Positions 49,706 to 58,435 are shown, numbered from the stretch's first letter. The stretch is 64,000 bases of DNA from Brevibacillus fortis (GCF_003013395.1 NZ_PXZM01000001.1:124001-188000); one strand, 5' to 3'. Numbers and translations are program-made. The notes: generated from the letters alone by a model not told the origin.

Positions 49706-50881
49706 CTATTTTTTGGGAGAAAAAACAAGGTACAAGCCAAATCCAATCAGCCCTGCGACAAACATCAGTTGGGCAAAAACCAGCATCCCAAATAAAGTGA
49801 TCGCACCCGCCATGAATGGAGCCATGAGAAAACCAACGAAGTACCCGCTTCTACTCAAAAGCCCCTGTACCCCCATCACCTTGCCGCGCAGCTCATTTTG
49901 GGCTTGTTGCAAGAGTGTGCTTTCATAAACCTGTGCTGCCCCAGTAAAAAGACCCGCGAAAATCAAGAGCAAAAGCACAAGCACAGCATGGTTTGCCGCG
50001 AATGCCCCTACAATCCCCACGGAAAAAACAGCATAAGCGACGAGCATTCCATTCACCAGCTTCACTCGCAAACGAGCGGCCACATAGGACCCAATCAAAC
50101 CTCCGACACTCATCGCCGTCCACATCAATCCGTGCAAGGTAGCGTCACTACCACGCAACTGATCCGCCAAAAAAGGCAACCCGTAATTATACGCAGACGT
50201 GCTGAGCGATACGAGAAAAGCTAACAGGCTAATCGTCAGAAGCACGGGTGTATCCCGCAAGTAACGAAGGGTGGCACGAAAGCCGCTCGCTGCTTTTTCC
50301 CTGATATCCGCGTCAGATGACGTAGCAAGCGCAGTGTTCCCCTTCTCCTCCCACCGAAGTCTCGTCAGAATCCACGCTGAGAAAAGAAAACTGGCGGCAT
50401 CCAGGGCAATTACAATCGTATACCCATAGCAATCTGTCAGCCATCCTCCCAGCATGAAGCCAATGATGCCTACCAATGACTCCAGCCTGACCTTTCGACC
50501 GTTGACCTGAACTAGTTGCTCACTCCCAAATATGTGTGGCATGGATGCCTGAAAGCTAATATGAAACAGCGTATACAGCATTCCATTGAGAAAAGCCGCT
50601 GCGATTAATACATGCGGAGTCGGATAAAAAACGATGGCCAGAATAGCAAAGCCGGCCCCCAAGTCGCTTGCGATCATGGTACGCCTTCTGTCCATTCGAT
50701 CAGCCAACATGCCTGCGAGAGGACTAAATAGCATTCCACCTAGTTGTCGTGCAACGAAAAAAGCGGTCATCCAAAAAGCACTATGTTCAAATGTAAAAAT
50801 CAACGCGCTACACGCGATCAAATTCATCCGCGATCCCAAGGATGACAACGCATTGACATACAAATACCATTTCTTATTCAC
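49706..50881 (-). CDS. MFS transporter, drug-efflux-like
   Basis: The 391-residue protein has twelve membrane spans of an MFS permease, with the loop 2-3 motif GMLADRMDRRRTM (residues ~57-69) and a repeated one in the second half (AARLRVKLV). The set most resembles multidrug or macrolide exporters (MefA-type) in layout; the substrate is unknown. The start is GTG at 50881, about eleven bases after GGGGAGG. The leader is unusual: an 11- to 13-codon ORF with its own strong ribosome site, then a hairpin that hides the gene's own site, and a promoter-proximal terminator. This suggests induction by ribosome-targeting compounds. Confidence 0.82.
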   Translation of the reverse strand: MNKKWYLYVNALSSLGSRMNLIACSALIFTFEHSAFWMTAFFVARQLGGMLFSPLAGMLADRMDRRRTMIASDLGAGFAILAIVFYPTPHVLIAAAFLNGMLYTLFHISFQASMPHIFGSEQLVQVNGRKVRLESLVGIIGFMLGGWLTDCYGYTIVIALDAASFLFSAWILTRLRWEEKGNTALATSSDADIREKAASGFRATLRYLRDTPVLLTISLLAFLVSLSTSAYNYGLPFLADQLRGSDATLHGLMWTAMSVGGLIGSYVAARLRVKLVNGMLVAYAVFSVGIVGAFAANHAVLVLLLLIFAGLFTGAAQVYESTLLQQAQNELRGKVMGVQGLLSRSGYFVGFLMAPFMAGAITLFGMLVFAQLMFVAGLIGFGLYLVFSPKK

Positions 50882-50888
50882 CTACATC

Positions 50889-50918
50889 CAAACCTCCCCG
50901 ATCATGACAGGTGGTTTG
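50889..50918 (-). promoter_or_regulatory. SD-masking hairpin in front of the MFS gene
   Basis: On the minus strand CAAACC (50918-50913) pairs with GGTTTG (50894-50889), and two more C-G pairs reach into the GGGGAGG. The ribosome site is thus folded away unless the 5' arm is occupied. Confidence 0.6.
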
Positions 50919-50933
50919 AATCAACGCCCCCCT

Positions 50934-50975
50934 CTAGTGGGTGCGTACACTGATTATGGCAGTTGACATGCGCAT
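50934..50975 (-). CDS. Leader peptide of the MFS gene, 11 or 13 codons
   Basis: On the minus strand an AAGAGGAGG (50985-50977) precedes ATG at 50969 by seven bases; the ATG at 50975 lies too close but is in frame. The peptide MSTAIISVRTH ends at TAG 50936-50934, 52 bases before the MFS start. The last codons lie next to GGGGGGCG, which could pair with them. It is typical in size and place for an attenuation leader of resistance genes. Confidence 0.55.
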   Translation of the reverse strand: MRMSTAIISVRTH

Positions 50976-51131
50976 GCCTCCTCTTGAATGGAAATCAGAA
51001 AAAGCCTATGTTTCGCAAAACATTCTGAAGGGGGACGCTTCCCCAAATCGTCCTGTTCGGCATTGGTTGCCGTACTTCCATAATAGGTCGTGAGTCAGCG
51101 AATTGTCGACATTTCATACTTTCCGATCGTA

Positions 51132-51163
51132 CAAAAAAGGACGCTCTTTTTGCAAAAGCGCCC
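51132..51163 (-). terminator. Terminator-like hairpin between promoter and leader peptide of the MFS gene
   Basis: On the minus strand gggcgct (51163-51157) pairs with agcgtcc (51145-51139) with one G-U, followed by six T. It lies only ~30-60 bases past the predicted start of transcription. Confidence 0.65.
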
Positions 51164-51200
51164 CAAAATACGAGTAATCCTGTTGATTTACAATGTAATA

Positions 51201-51229
51201 ATAATGGTAAATAATTTCCTTTTAGACAA
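51201..51229 (-). promoter_or_regulatory. Candidate promoter of the MFS gene
   Basis: TTGTCT (51229-51224) and CATTAT (51206-51201) are 17 bases apart on the minus strand. The match is moderate. Confidence 0.5.
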
Positions 51230-51301
51230 GCTCAGTCTATCACTAGTCTTGAAATTTGATCATATGGTGTAAGAGTATGACTATCGTTTGGGAGGTTATT
51301 T

Positions 51302-51787
51302 ATGAATCTGGAACGTCTGGAACAAGTATTTGGCTCCCTTGTTTCGCCTACTCCTGCCCAGCTTAGACACGCTCTCGTCTCCCTGTCTCCCTGCATGGAA
51401 CAACTCGGTCCATACATCCCGGAGCCGCTAGATCTACCCTATGGACGCAAGGTTTTATTCTCCACCCCACATGTAGAGGTTGTCTTGATCCATCTGCCGA
51501 CAGATCAGGAATCCATTCCGCATAATCACGGTGACTCTTTTGGATGGGAATGGGTCGTCTCAGGCACGTTAACGAATATGATTTATGTCCAAACGAATAA
51601 TGAAAATGAAGTACAACGAGCACAAACAACTCATGTCAGCACGGATGAATGCTATTTTGTAGAGTCTGGGGAAATTCACGCCATTCGCAACAATGGACAA
51701 AGTCCCGTTATATCCGTAAACGTTTACAGTCCTCCGTTGCGTAATTGCCGCCAATATGGTCTCTTTCAACCGAATCCTTCATACTGA
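51302..51787 (+). CDS. Cysteine dioxygenase family protein (cupin)
   Basis: The 161-residue protein belongs to the cysteine dioxygenase family: iron-binding His residues in IPHNHGDSFGWEWVVSG (near residues 73-89) and GEIHAIRN (near residue 122), with a cupin barrel. It oxidises cysteine to cysteine sulfinate. The Arg that binds the substrate carboxylate should lie in the LPYGRKVLF region. The closest B. subtilis relative is YubC. The ATG follows GGGAGG by six bases. Together with mccAB in the window it suggests active cysteine turnover. It ends nine bases before the convergent HemAT-like gene. Confidence 0.83.
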   Translation: MNLERLEQVFGSLVSPTPAQLRHALVSLSPCMEQLGPYIPEPLDLPYGRKVLFSTPHVEVVLIHLPTDQESIPHNHGDSFGWEWVVSGTLTNMIYVQTNNENEVQRAQTTHVSTDECYFVESGEIHAIRNNGQSPVISVNVYSPPLRNCRQYGLFQPNPSY

Positions 51788-51796
51788 TTTTGTTTT

Positions 51797-53113
51797 TTAC
51801 AGGTTTTCTGTTATTTCCGATAGCTCATCCGCAGAGCTGGCTACTTGTGCCACCGCTTGGTTCATATCCTCCATGACTTTGAAGAAGTTTTCCAGCTCCC
51901 GCTGAATCCGTGAGCTCTGTTCTTTACTGTCTGAGACAGCGCTCATGATACCTTCAAAAAAGGCATTCGTCTCGTTTACTACCACAGTGCTTGATTGGAC
52001 CAGCGCCTGAATTTCTACAACGACAGATGAGAGGACCACTGTCTGTTGGTTCGTCTTCTCGATCAGCTCACGCACACCGAAAACCGACTTTTTGGTCTGT
52101 TCTGCCAGCTTGCGGACCTCATCGGCTACCACGGCAAATCCGCGTCCTTGTTCGCCAGCACGCGCTGCTTCAATCGCGGCATTTAACGCCAAGAGATTCG
52201 TCTGCTCAGCAATTGCCGTTACGACCTCTACAATTCCTTGGATTTTTTCTGCGTTTTCCTCCATCGCGTTCATTTCTTCCGCGATTTGCTTGACGCTGCT
52301 CTGAATCAAGCTCATCTGTTCCTGTTGTTTTTCCAGCTTATTTTTACCTTCACAGGACAGGTCTTGTGCTTTCGTGGAAAAGCCCGTGCCATTTTCAGCA
52401 AAACGAAGCACTTCTCTCGATTGTTCTGTCAATTGCACAACCGACGCGCTGTTTTCTTCAGAGACCGCTGCCAGCTCATGCGCAGAATTGGTTAGGAGGA
52501 TTCGCAGCTCGTCCTTTTTGTCTTGTTCCGCTTGCCGCGCCTTTTCATGCTCGTTTTCATATTCCTCCAGCACAATTTGCTGTTCGATGCTGAGAATCTT
52601 CGTGACGGCCGTGAGGGCTTGGACGAACTCGTCCTTGTCCGCGATGTTTTTTTGCAAGAGATCAATCAAGGAAACCAGCATGTTTTGGAATGCACTCAAG
52701 TACCATTTTGGTTCCAAGCCTATTCGCATATGAATAACCGCAATTCTACTGCGCTGTTCAATGTAAGCGCTGTCGATGCGACCGCTAAACATTTCGGAGA
52801 TATGACGGTTCAACGTTAATTTCAACCGCTCAATTGTGCTGTTTTGGTTTACAATCTTCATTAAAAGCGGTTCGTTTTCAATACTGGCATAAAAATAGTC
52901 AACAATAGCGTCAATATTTTGAATGATAAGTGGCTGAAGTGCTTTCACAATGGTCAATTCTTCTTCAGTCAGATTGATCAATGCTAGTTGCTTCGCGAGG
53001 GTGCTCTTCCCTACAATTTGCACTTCCCCCTTTTCCTTCACCCCCTGAAAAAAAGATTCACTTTTTCCTTTCCTTTTCAATCCAAAAAAGGTGGAAAACG
53101 GACATGTGCTCAT
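51797..53113 (-). CDS. hemAT: HemAT-type globin-coupled aerotaxis receptor
   Basis: The protein has 438 residues from the ATG at 53113, nine bases after AAAGGAG. It is soluble, without a membrane span. Residues ~45-185 form the sensor globin with [41 protein letters not shown]; the proximal haem His lies in the [12 protein letters not shown] segment. The C-terminal MCP signalling domain has the hairpin tip [38 protein letters not shown]. HemAT reports oxygen to the CheA-CheW array and drives aerotaxis. The N-terminal ~40 residues ([16 protein letters not shown]) are an unusual extension. Confidence 0.88.
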   Translation of the reverse strand: MSTCPFSTFFGLKRKGKSESFFQGVKEKGEVQIVGKSTLAKQLALINLTEEELTIVKALQPLIIQNIDAIVDYFYASIENEPLLMKIVNQNSTIERLKLTLNRHISEMFSGRIDSAYIEQRSRIAVIHMRIGLEPKWYLSAFQNMLVSLIDLLQKNIADKDEFVQALTAVTKILSIEQQIVLEEYENEHEKARQAEQDKKDELRILLTNSAHELAAVSEENSASVVQLTEQSREVLRFAENGTGFSTKAQDLSCEGKNKLEKQQEQMSLIQSSVKQIAEEMNAMEENAEKIQGIVEVVTAIAEQTNLLALNAAIEAARAGEQGRGFAVVADEVRKLAEQTKKSVFGVRELIEKTNQQTVVLSSVVVEIQALVQSSTVVVNETNAFFEGIMSAVSDSKEQSSRIQRELENFFKVMEDMNQAVAQVASSADELSEITENL

Positions 53114-53237
53114 AGCCTGAACTCCTTTTATCCGAGTACATATAACTCTGGAATATCCTTTCAATTATATACCCCTTTGCAAACGGGTGTAAACCGCCCA
53201 CCTTGTCCATGGGCGGTTGTATGAGCCTAGCTAACGC

Positions 53238-54035
53238 CTACATTTCCGCTTTCCTCACGACTGCCCGTTGCAGCTTCCAGCTCGTCTTGTCCCACTTCCA
53301 GTACGACTCCACATATGCAATCGTATCGGCATTAGCAACACCACTGACTCTCTGTTCCCCTTTTAACTCACAGATACCATCACGGTTCTCATCAATGGGC
53401 ATAAGTACGCTGAACGTATTAGGCATGACTTCTACTGGGGAAACCAGCTTCCCGTTCTTGTATACCCCATTTTCTTCATAGATTTTTTTGCGATCAGACA
53501 AATCGAGAACGACAGTTTCCCCCGTCTCCTTGATCGTCAAGGGTACTTTGTAATGGTCCTGATAGGAGCCCGAAATCGTCAAGGGCTGCGGAACAGGTAG
53601 GATCGCAGGCTTGTTGTCCTTGTCTGCGAACAAATAAAACTCAGAGGTCCCTCCACTGCCCCCAGACGGCGCCTGAAGCAAAATTTGCTGCACACCCCCT
53701 CCGGTAAAATCACAAAAGAACATCTCCGGCTGATAAGCGCCATACGGTGTTGTAAAAAAGGTTGTTTTTTTCGCAACTGGGTCTTGAACCATGATTTTTA
53801 CATGTTCGAAGTAAGGACTGTCTGCCGCAAATCGCTTTCCTAGCAACGTAACGAAATCCGGCCGACCATCGCCCGTCACATCCTCCCGTTTGATCTGGAT
53901 TTGTTCGAACACAGTCGGAGGAGGCTGTACCTCTCTCGCCTCCAATGCCAGCGCTGCTTGTCCCGCATCCGATCCGATCCCCGTCAACATCCATACGATA
54001 CAGCCAATCATACCTACCCTCTTGCTTATCCACAT
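53238..54035 (-). CDS. Secreted VCBS-like protein, paralogue of 6764-7657
   Basis: The protein has 265 residues from the ATG at 54035; the larger upstream frame has no site. A signal-type N-terminus (GMIGCIVWMLTGIGSDA) is followed by REDVTGDGRPDFV, FCDFTGGGVQQIL, SGGSGGTSEF and DENRDGICELKGEQRVSG. These are the same segments as in the protein at 6764-7657, with DxDGDG-like calcium loops. It ends in SYWKWDKTSW. The two are clear paralogues about 46 kb apart. Role unknown; surface or secreted. Confidence 0.68.
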   Translation of the reverse strand: MWISKRVGMIGCIVWMLTGIGSDAGQAALALEAREVQPPPTVFEQIQIKREDVTGDGRPDFVTLLGKRFAADSPYFEHVKIMVQDPVAKKTTFFTTPYGAYQPEMFFCDFTGGGVQQILLQAPSGGSGGTSEFYLFADKDNKPAILPVPQPLTISGSYQDHYKVPLTIKETGETVVLDLSDRKKIYEENGVYKNGKLVSPVEVMPNTFSVLMPIDENRDGICELKGEQRVSGVANADTIAYVESYWKWDKTSWKLQRAVVRKAEM

Positions 54036-54153
54036 GTCGATACATCCACCTTTTCCTCTGTTCAGCTTATCTGTAGTATGCAAAAAATGGCTTTGGTCAA
54101 ACCGTTCTAAACGGTAAAATAAGAGGGAGGGATCGTAGAAAGTGAGGAACACT

Positions 54154-54567
54154 ATGGCAATGAAACGTGCGGTATTATTTGGAGCGACCGGACTCGTCGG
54201 CCGCGCATTGCTGCAGCATCTCTTGGAAGACGAAGCCTATGAAAAAGTCGTCGCTGTCGTTCGCAACGAGCTCTCCTTCACACACGAAGCGTTTCGCAAA
54301 GTGGATTATCAGTACCCGCTCGAAATTGCTCGTTTGGCAAAAGAAGAAGGAGCCAGCCAGTTTCTCATCATTACAGCAATCGGTGCAAAGCTCTCCCAAT
54401 CACTCTCATTTCTCTGGGTCGGACCGTTACGTGCCTATCAGCCTGTCACCGCAACAGATGTCGCGGGAGCCATGCGTTACATCGCCTCTCGTGGACTTGC
54501 AGGTGCACATGAGTACGAATCAAGGGAATTACCACAGCTAGCCGCAGCGGGAAAAAGGACGAGTTGA
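54154..54567 (+). pseudogene. Internally deleted NAD(P)-binding oxidoreductase-like ORF
   Basis: The 137-residue product starts with a Rossmann motif LFGATGLVGRALLQHLL and continues as in the HIM1/YraA-type atypical SDR family (about 215 residues). The usual segment between VVRNEL and EAFRKVDYQYPLEIARLAKEEGASQFLIITAIGA is reduced, with some 40-45 residues missing. A second gap follows between IGAKLS and the LWVGPLRAYQPVTATDVAGAM segment. The gaps leave the frame open, so a shortened protein may still be made. The ATG at 54154 has GAGG six bases upstream. The missing part includes the region that normally shapes the active site. Classification rests on family memory. Confidence 0.55.
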
Positions 54568-54614
54568 CGCTCATACGTATAGGATGAAGACTTTCATCGA
54601 GGAGGCGAACTTGC

Positions 54615-54791
54615 ATGACGACTCCCAAGCAACAGCGTGCATCACAGGCTCCGCCCAGCCGCCGAGCACTTCGCTCTGCTTATGAACTGATCCTCACCCA
54701 AATCTGGCCCCGTCTACCCGCCGCAACCGAATCTACTTGCAGGAGAATCGATCATGAAGATCAGACTCGTACAAAACGGAATCATCACTGA
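54615..54791 (+). CDS. Small basic ORF, 58 codons, overlapping corA
   Basis: An ATG at 54615, nine bases after GAGGAGG, opens a 58-codon frame (PKQQRASQAPPSRRALRSAYEL then LTQIWPRLPAATES) ending in TGA at 54789-54791. It overlaps the corA start by 38 bases in another frame. The product is basic and Pro/Arg-rich with no recognised family. The strong ribosome site supports translation; coupling with corA is possible. It could also be a leader. No promoter was assigned. Confidence 0.4.
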   Translation: MTTPKQQRASQAPPSRRALRSAYELILTQIWPRLPAATESTCRRIDHEDQTRTKRNHH

Positions 54792-55689
54792 AATAGAAGA
54801 CATCGAAGAGGCTGCTACTCCACCTGTGAACGGGTTTTACTGGATTCATGCCGCGCCATTCAATTTGGATATTTTACAGCCGCTGTTCGGACTGCATTAT
54901 CTGGCTGTCGAGGACTGTATCGACGAGGAAGAACAGCGGCCCAAGCTCCAACATTACGATGATCATTACTTTATGGTCATCAACGGCATTACCTTCCACA
55001 ATCACGATATCTTCCTGCGCGAGATTAATATTTTTTTGGGCAGCAGCACCATCATCACCGTAACGAAGCAGGAGGCACCCGAATTCACTACCATGCTGTC
55101 GATCATCCGGGAAAAAGAAGTCAATCGCCCCGATGCATTTCTGTACTACCTGGTAGATCAAATTGTCGATCGTTATTTTGATGTGACCGAAAAAATTGAA
55201 GACCTGCTTGAAAATCTGGAAGAACAAATTTTGATGCATACGAAAAAATCCCATCTGGATCAGATTATCGGGCTACGCAGTGAAATCTTGTACGCCCGTA
55301 AAATGCTCGTTCCCCAGCGGGATTTGATTGACGCCCTACATAAAAAAGAACTCCCGCTGATTCAACCTTATCTGCGGAAGTACTTTGGCGATATTGTAGA
55401 GGATGCCAGTAAAATTGTAGAAAGCTTTGAAGCGTTTCGCGACCTTATCGGAAACTTGCGCGAAGCGTATCAAGCGGCGCTTGCAGGCAGAGCCAACGAT
55501 ATTATGCGTGTCTTTACCGCCTTGACGACGATTTTTATGCCGTTGACGATTGTGACGGGCATTTACGGGATGAACTTTGATTTAATGCCTGAGCTGCATT
55601 CACCCTACGGCTACTACATCGTGCTGGGATGTATGGCTGTCATCGGCACGACGATGTTTCTTATTTTCAAAAAGAAGGACTGGCTCTGA
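54754..55689 (+). CDS. corA: CorA-type magnesium/divalent cation channel
   Basis: The 311-residue protein is a CorA family member: a soluble alpha-beta N-terminal domain (residues ~1-240), then two C-terminal spans. The signature selectivity loop is GIYGMNF (near residue 270), followed by a last span YYIVLGCMAVIGTTMFLIF. It admits Mg2+ (or Co2+/Ni2+/Zn2+) as a homopentamer in the cytoplasmic membrane. The ATG at 54754 has AGGAGA seven bases upstream. The end lies adjacent to the HD-GYP gene on the opposite strand, with no gap. Confidence 0.92.
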   Translation: MKIRLVQNGIITEIEDIEEAATPPVNGFYWIHAAPFNLDILQPLFGLHYLAVEDCIDEEEQRPKLQHYDDHYFMVINGITFHNHDIFLREINIFLGSSTIITVTKQEAPEFTTMLSIIREKEVNRPDAFLYYLVDQIVDRYFDVTEKIEDLLENLEEQILMHTKKSHLDQIIGLRSEILYARKMLVPQRDLIDALHKKELPLIQPYLRKYFGDIVEDASKIVESFEAFRDLIGNLREAYQAALAGRANDIMRVFTALTTIFMPLTIVTGIYGMNFDLMPELHSPYGYYIVLGCMAVIGTTMFLIFKKKDWL

Positions 55690-56784
55690 TTATACCAAGT
55701 CGCCACAGGCGATGATCATGAGTGTCAGCATTTTGGACAAGTCACACTCATAGGGATGCTCGATATCCCGACCTTCCTCATCCACCAGGACTCTGATGAT
55801 CGGACGGCTCGGCATACCTTTGTTCGAGTCGACGACGACACCAGACAGACCATTGTTCAGGGTGACGGTCAGACCAACAGGATAGAGTGCAATCGTATTT
55901 CGCAAAGCCTCTACATACACATGGTCAAACAGTTTGCCTGAGCCGGAATAGAGCACTTCCATCGCTTCATGAGGAAGCATTCCGCGACGATATACCCGAT
56001 GTGACGTCAGGGCATCGAATACATCTGCCACTGCCATCAAGCGACCAAACGGATGAATCTCTTCTTTTTTCAGGTGCCGCGGATAACCGGAGCCATCCCA
56101 GCGCTCGTGATGCTGAAACGCGCAGTGGGCCGCAAGCAACGGAATGTCATCTTGCCGACGCAGCATTTCAAAACCGATCTCCGTATGTCTTTTCATGATT
56201 TCAAATTCTTCTTGCGTAAGGCGGCCCGGCTTTTGCAAAATGTTGTCTGGGATATGCACTTTTCCTATGTCATGGAGCATACCGCCAATACTAATTTCCA
56301 ACACATCTTTCTCGGAACAGCCGGTATTTATAGCGAGTGCTGTACTATACAAGGCAACATTAAATGAGTGCGTGAATATGTAATTGTCGAAGGCGCAAGC
56401 ATCTGCCAATAAATTCATGGCTGAATCACTGTTGTTCAATTCATCCGCTACGGTTTGCATGACATCCCGCAGCTTGCGTCCCAAACCCTTGTCCGAAAAA
56501 AGCTGCTGCCATTTATCCGGAACTTGATGAACGGTTCGGAATGTATCGTGAATCATGGACATTGCTTGCCTGCGAGTATTTTCGGAAATGACTGTCTCCA
56601 CGATGATATCATCCGTGCGCTTGTCTTGGATGTAGAGACTGTTCACGTTTTTGTTTTTGAGTCGAGTTATCATTCGTTGGGTTAGTTCTACTCCGGCCCC
56701 AACGAGAACCGTTCCATTCTCTGTAAAGATGGAACGAGCCAGTTTATCGCCCGGCTGACATTTTTGAATGGATTTCAGTCGCAT
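55690..56784 (-). CDS. HD-GYP domain phosphohydrolase
   Basis: The 364-residue protein has a helical N-terminal region (residues ~1-120), then an HD-GYP domain: HD at GGMLHDIGKVHIP (near residue 168), H in HCAFQHHERWDGSGYP (the GYP motif, near residues 222-235) and the helical end with ADVFDALTSHRVYR. HD-GYP proteins hydrolyse cyclic di-GMP or related cyclic dinucleotides. The protein lacks receiver or membrane segments. The C-terminal ~80 residues (GLTVTLNNGLSGVVVDSN) look like a beta domain. The ATG lies after AAGGAAAGGAA. It may influence motility or sporulation switches; inference. Confidence 0.85.
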   Translation of the reverse strand: MRLKSIQKCQPGDKLARSIFTENGTVLVGAGVELTQRMITRLKNKNVNSLYIQDKRTDDIIVETVISENTRRQAMSMIHDTFRTVHQVPDKWQQLFSDKGLGRKLRDVMQTVADELNNSDSAMNLLADACAFDNYIFTHSFNVALYSTALAINTGCSEKDVLEISIGGMLHDIGKVHIPDNILQKPGRLTQEEFEIMKRHTEIGFEMLRRQDDIPLLAAHCAFQHHERWDGSGYPRHLKKEEIHPFGRLMAVADVFDALTSHRVYRRGMLPHEAMEVLYSGSGKLFDHVYVEALRNTIALYPVGLTVTLNNGLSGVVVDSNKGMPSRPIIRVLVDEEGRDIEHPYECDLSKMLTLMIIACGDLV

Positions 56785-56942
56785 TTCCTTTCCTTCGCCT
56801 TTCCTCAGGGTATCCCTATTATAGCGTGATTCGACTTGATTCTACATGAAATTTTTTCTGGATTTTCATTTCATGTCTACCTGGGAAAGACACTTGGCCG
56901 AGTTTTTCTGGAAGAATCCTTGTTTGTAAGGGAGATGATCGT

Positions 56943-57956
56943 ATGCCACTTTTCGAAAAAGAATTAACGCAGCCTCTTTCATTATGTGATCAGAATGGCC
57001 GCTTGCTTCCAGAAGCGATTGGCTGGTCCCGCTATCCGTTGCATGACTGCCAATTTAGCGGGCATTGGCTTCGTCGGAAAAAATGGAATTTTTGGTTTAT
57101 TACCGCGCCTGAATGTGCGATGTCGATCGCGATGGTCAATCTGGATTACGCCGGCATTGTCTTTGTCCATTTTATTGATCTGACGACAGGGGAGACCGCG
57201 GACAGTGCCGTAACGGTTCCTTTTGGCGCAGGGATTCGACTTGGTGCTACCGTAGATGAGCCTAGTCATTTTGCGAGTCGCAAGCTCTCGGTCTCCTTTC
57301 AGCCAGGAGCCAGCGGAACGAGCGTTGAAGCAGCTGCCATTTGTCCCGGCGATAAGCCTCTCTCCCTCGACATTGTGATTGATCCGCCATCCGAGTCATT
57401 AAATGTCGTGATTCCGTGGAGTGCAAAACGCTTTCAGTTCACATCGAAGCAAACGGCCCGGCCTGTGCACGGAACCATTCGCTATAACGGGAAAACCTAT
57501 CTGCTCGATCGGCAGAATGCCTTTGCCAGTCTGGATTTTGGACGTGGCGTTTGGCCGTATCACACTCGTTGGAACTGGACGACCTGCTCTTTCCGTCACG
57601 CAGAGGGGGTCGCAGGCTTTAACTTTGGCAGAGGCTGGACGGATGGAACGGGCATGACGGAAAATGGCATGACGATCGATGGTGTCCTCTACAAGCTGAG
57701 TGAACAAATTCGTTTCTCCTACGATCCTGACAACCGGATGCTCCCTTGGACGCTTGCAAGTGAAGAATCGTCTGCCGTACGCCTTACCTTTACCCCACTC
57801 TTCGCTCGAACCGAGCACAAAAATTTGGCGTTGGTGCGGACCACTCTGCATCAAGTCATCGGCCGTTATGACGGGACAATCTCAACACCTGAAGGAAAAA
57901 CGATTACGGTGCAAAGCAAGATCGGCATCTGTGAAGAACAAAATGCCCGTTGGTAA
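56943..57956 (+). CDS. DUF2804 family protein
   Basis: The 337-residue protein matches DUF2804: WSRYPLHDCQFSGHWLRRKKWNFWFI, the FASLDFGRGVWPYHTRWNWTTCSF centre, GFNFGRGWTDGTGMTENG and a LFARTEHKN..VRTTLHQVIGRYDGTI end. Repeated aromatic-Arg motifs suggest a lipocalin-like or beta-barrel-type hydrophobic-ligand fold, but there is no known function. There is no signal peptide, so it is cytoplasmic. The ATG at 56943 is seven bases after GGGAGA. It is a single gene with a terminator shared with the yunC operon. Confidence 0.82.
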   Translation: MPLFEKELTQPLSLCDQNGRLLPEAIGWSRYPLHDCQFSGHWLRRKKWNFWFITAPECAMSIAMVNLDYAGIVFVHFIDLTTGETADSAVTVPFGAGIRLGATVDEPSHFASRKLSVSFQPGASGTSVEAAAICPGDKPLSLDIVIDPPSESLNVVIPWSAKRFQFTSKQTARPVHGTIRYNGKTYLLDRQNAFASLDFGRGVWPYHTRWNWTTCSFRHAEGVAGFNFGRGWTDGTGMTENGMTIDGVLYKLSEQIRFSYDPDNRMLPWTLASEESSAVRLTFTPLFARTEHKNLALVRTTLHQVIGRYDGTISTPEGKTITVQSKIGICEEQNARW

Positions 57957-57974
57957 ACAGGTCCCCAGAAAACA

Positions 57975-58005
57975 AAAAACCTTTGTCACGGGACAAAGGT
58001 TTTTT
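57975..58005. terminator. Bidirectional terminator between DUF2804 and yunC
   Basis: aaaaacctttgtc (57975-57987) pairs with gacaaaggttttt (57991-58003) around a short loop, with T-runs on both strands. Confidence 0.9.
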
Positions 58006-58027
58006 CTATAGGTAAGCCATTTGTTGT

Positions 58028-58330
58028 TTACAGCATTTTTACGACAGCATCCCGACCAATCATACCAGCCGTAATCCCCTTCATCTCCGCCGTCGTCGTC
58101 ACGGACTCCAGCGGCGCATCCAGCAATTCCTGTATGGTCTTGACCCCTACCGCACGACCGGCAAGAATTTCCCTCGCTGCTAACTTCTCGTTCAAGAGCC
58201 CCACATCCAGCGCTCCACACATGATGTAGCCATGATCGGTCGTTACAGCCAATAGCGTCGTCTTGGGCAAACGAACGGTGACAGCAATTGCCGTCCCCTC
58301 TGGAAAGTGGATTGGCACTACCTCGACCAT
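58028..58330 (-). CDS. yunC: YunC family protein (DUF1805)
   Basis: The protein has 100 residues from the ATG at 58330, seven bases after AAGGAGG; the larger upstream frame is not used. The sequence EVVPIHFPEGTAIAVTVRLPKTTLLAVTTDHGYIMCGALDVGLLNEKLAAREILAG matches DUF1805, whose B. subtilis member is YunC. The structure of the family is an alpha-beta sandwich; no function is proven. It is the last gene of the yunF-yunE-yunD-DUF6154-yunC operon. Confidence 0.87.
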   Translation of the reverse strand: MVEVVPIHFPEGTAIAVTVRLPKTTLLAVTTDHGYIMCGALDVGLLNEKLAAREILAGRAVGVKTIQELLDAPLESVTTTAEMKGITAGMIGRDAVVKML

Positions 58331-58435
58331 CAAGATTCCTCCTTTTTCTCTCCTGTCTGTTAGCGTTACCATCCTATGACATTCAGAAGAGAAATGTGAG
58401 GTCTCCATGAGGTGGTTCAAAAAGTTATGTTTTGA

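Larger units (their letters stand above)
50882..51301. other. Long regulatory leader of the MFS gene and promoter region of the cysteine dioxygenase gene
   Basis: About 420 bases without a full gene. On the minus strand it holds promoter (51201-51229), terminator (51132-51163), leader peptide (50934-50975) and SD-masking hairpin (50889-50918). On the plus strand a TTGAAA box near 51250 precedes the cysteine dioxygenase gene. Confidence 0.65.

Noticed and set aside
50968-51093. 41-codon plus-strand ORF
   Set aside because: No ribosome site, and the region is better explained as the minus-strand leader of the MFS gene.
53190-53218. Hairpin aaccgccca/tgggcggtt as terminator between the HemAT gene and the VCBS-like gene
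   Set aside because: A clear stem but no T-run on either strand; left unassigned.
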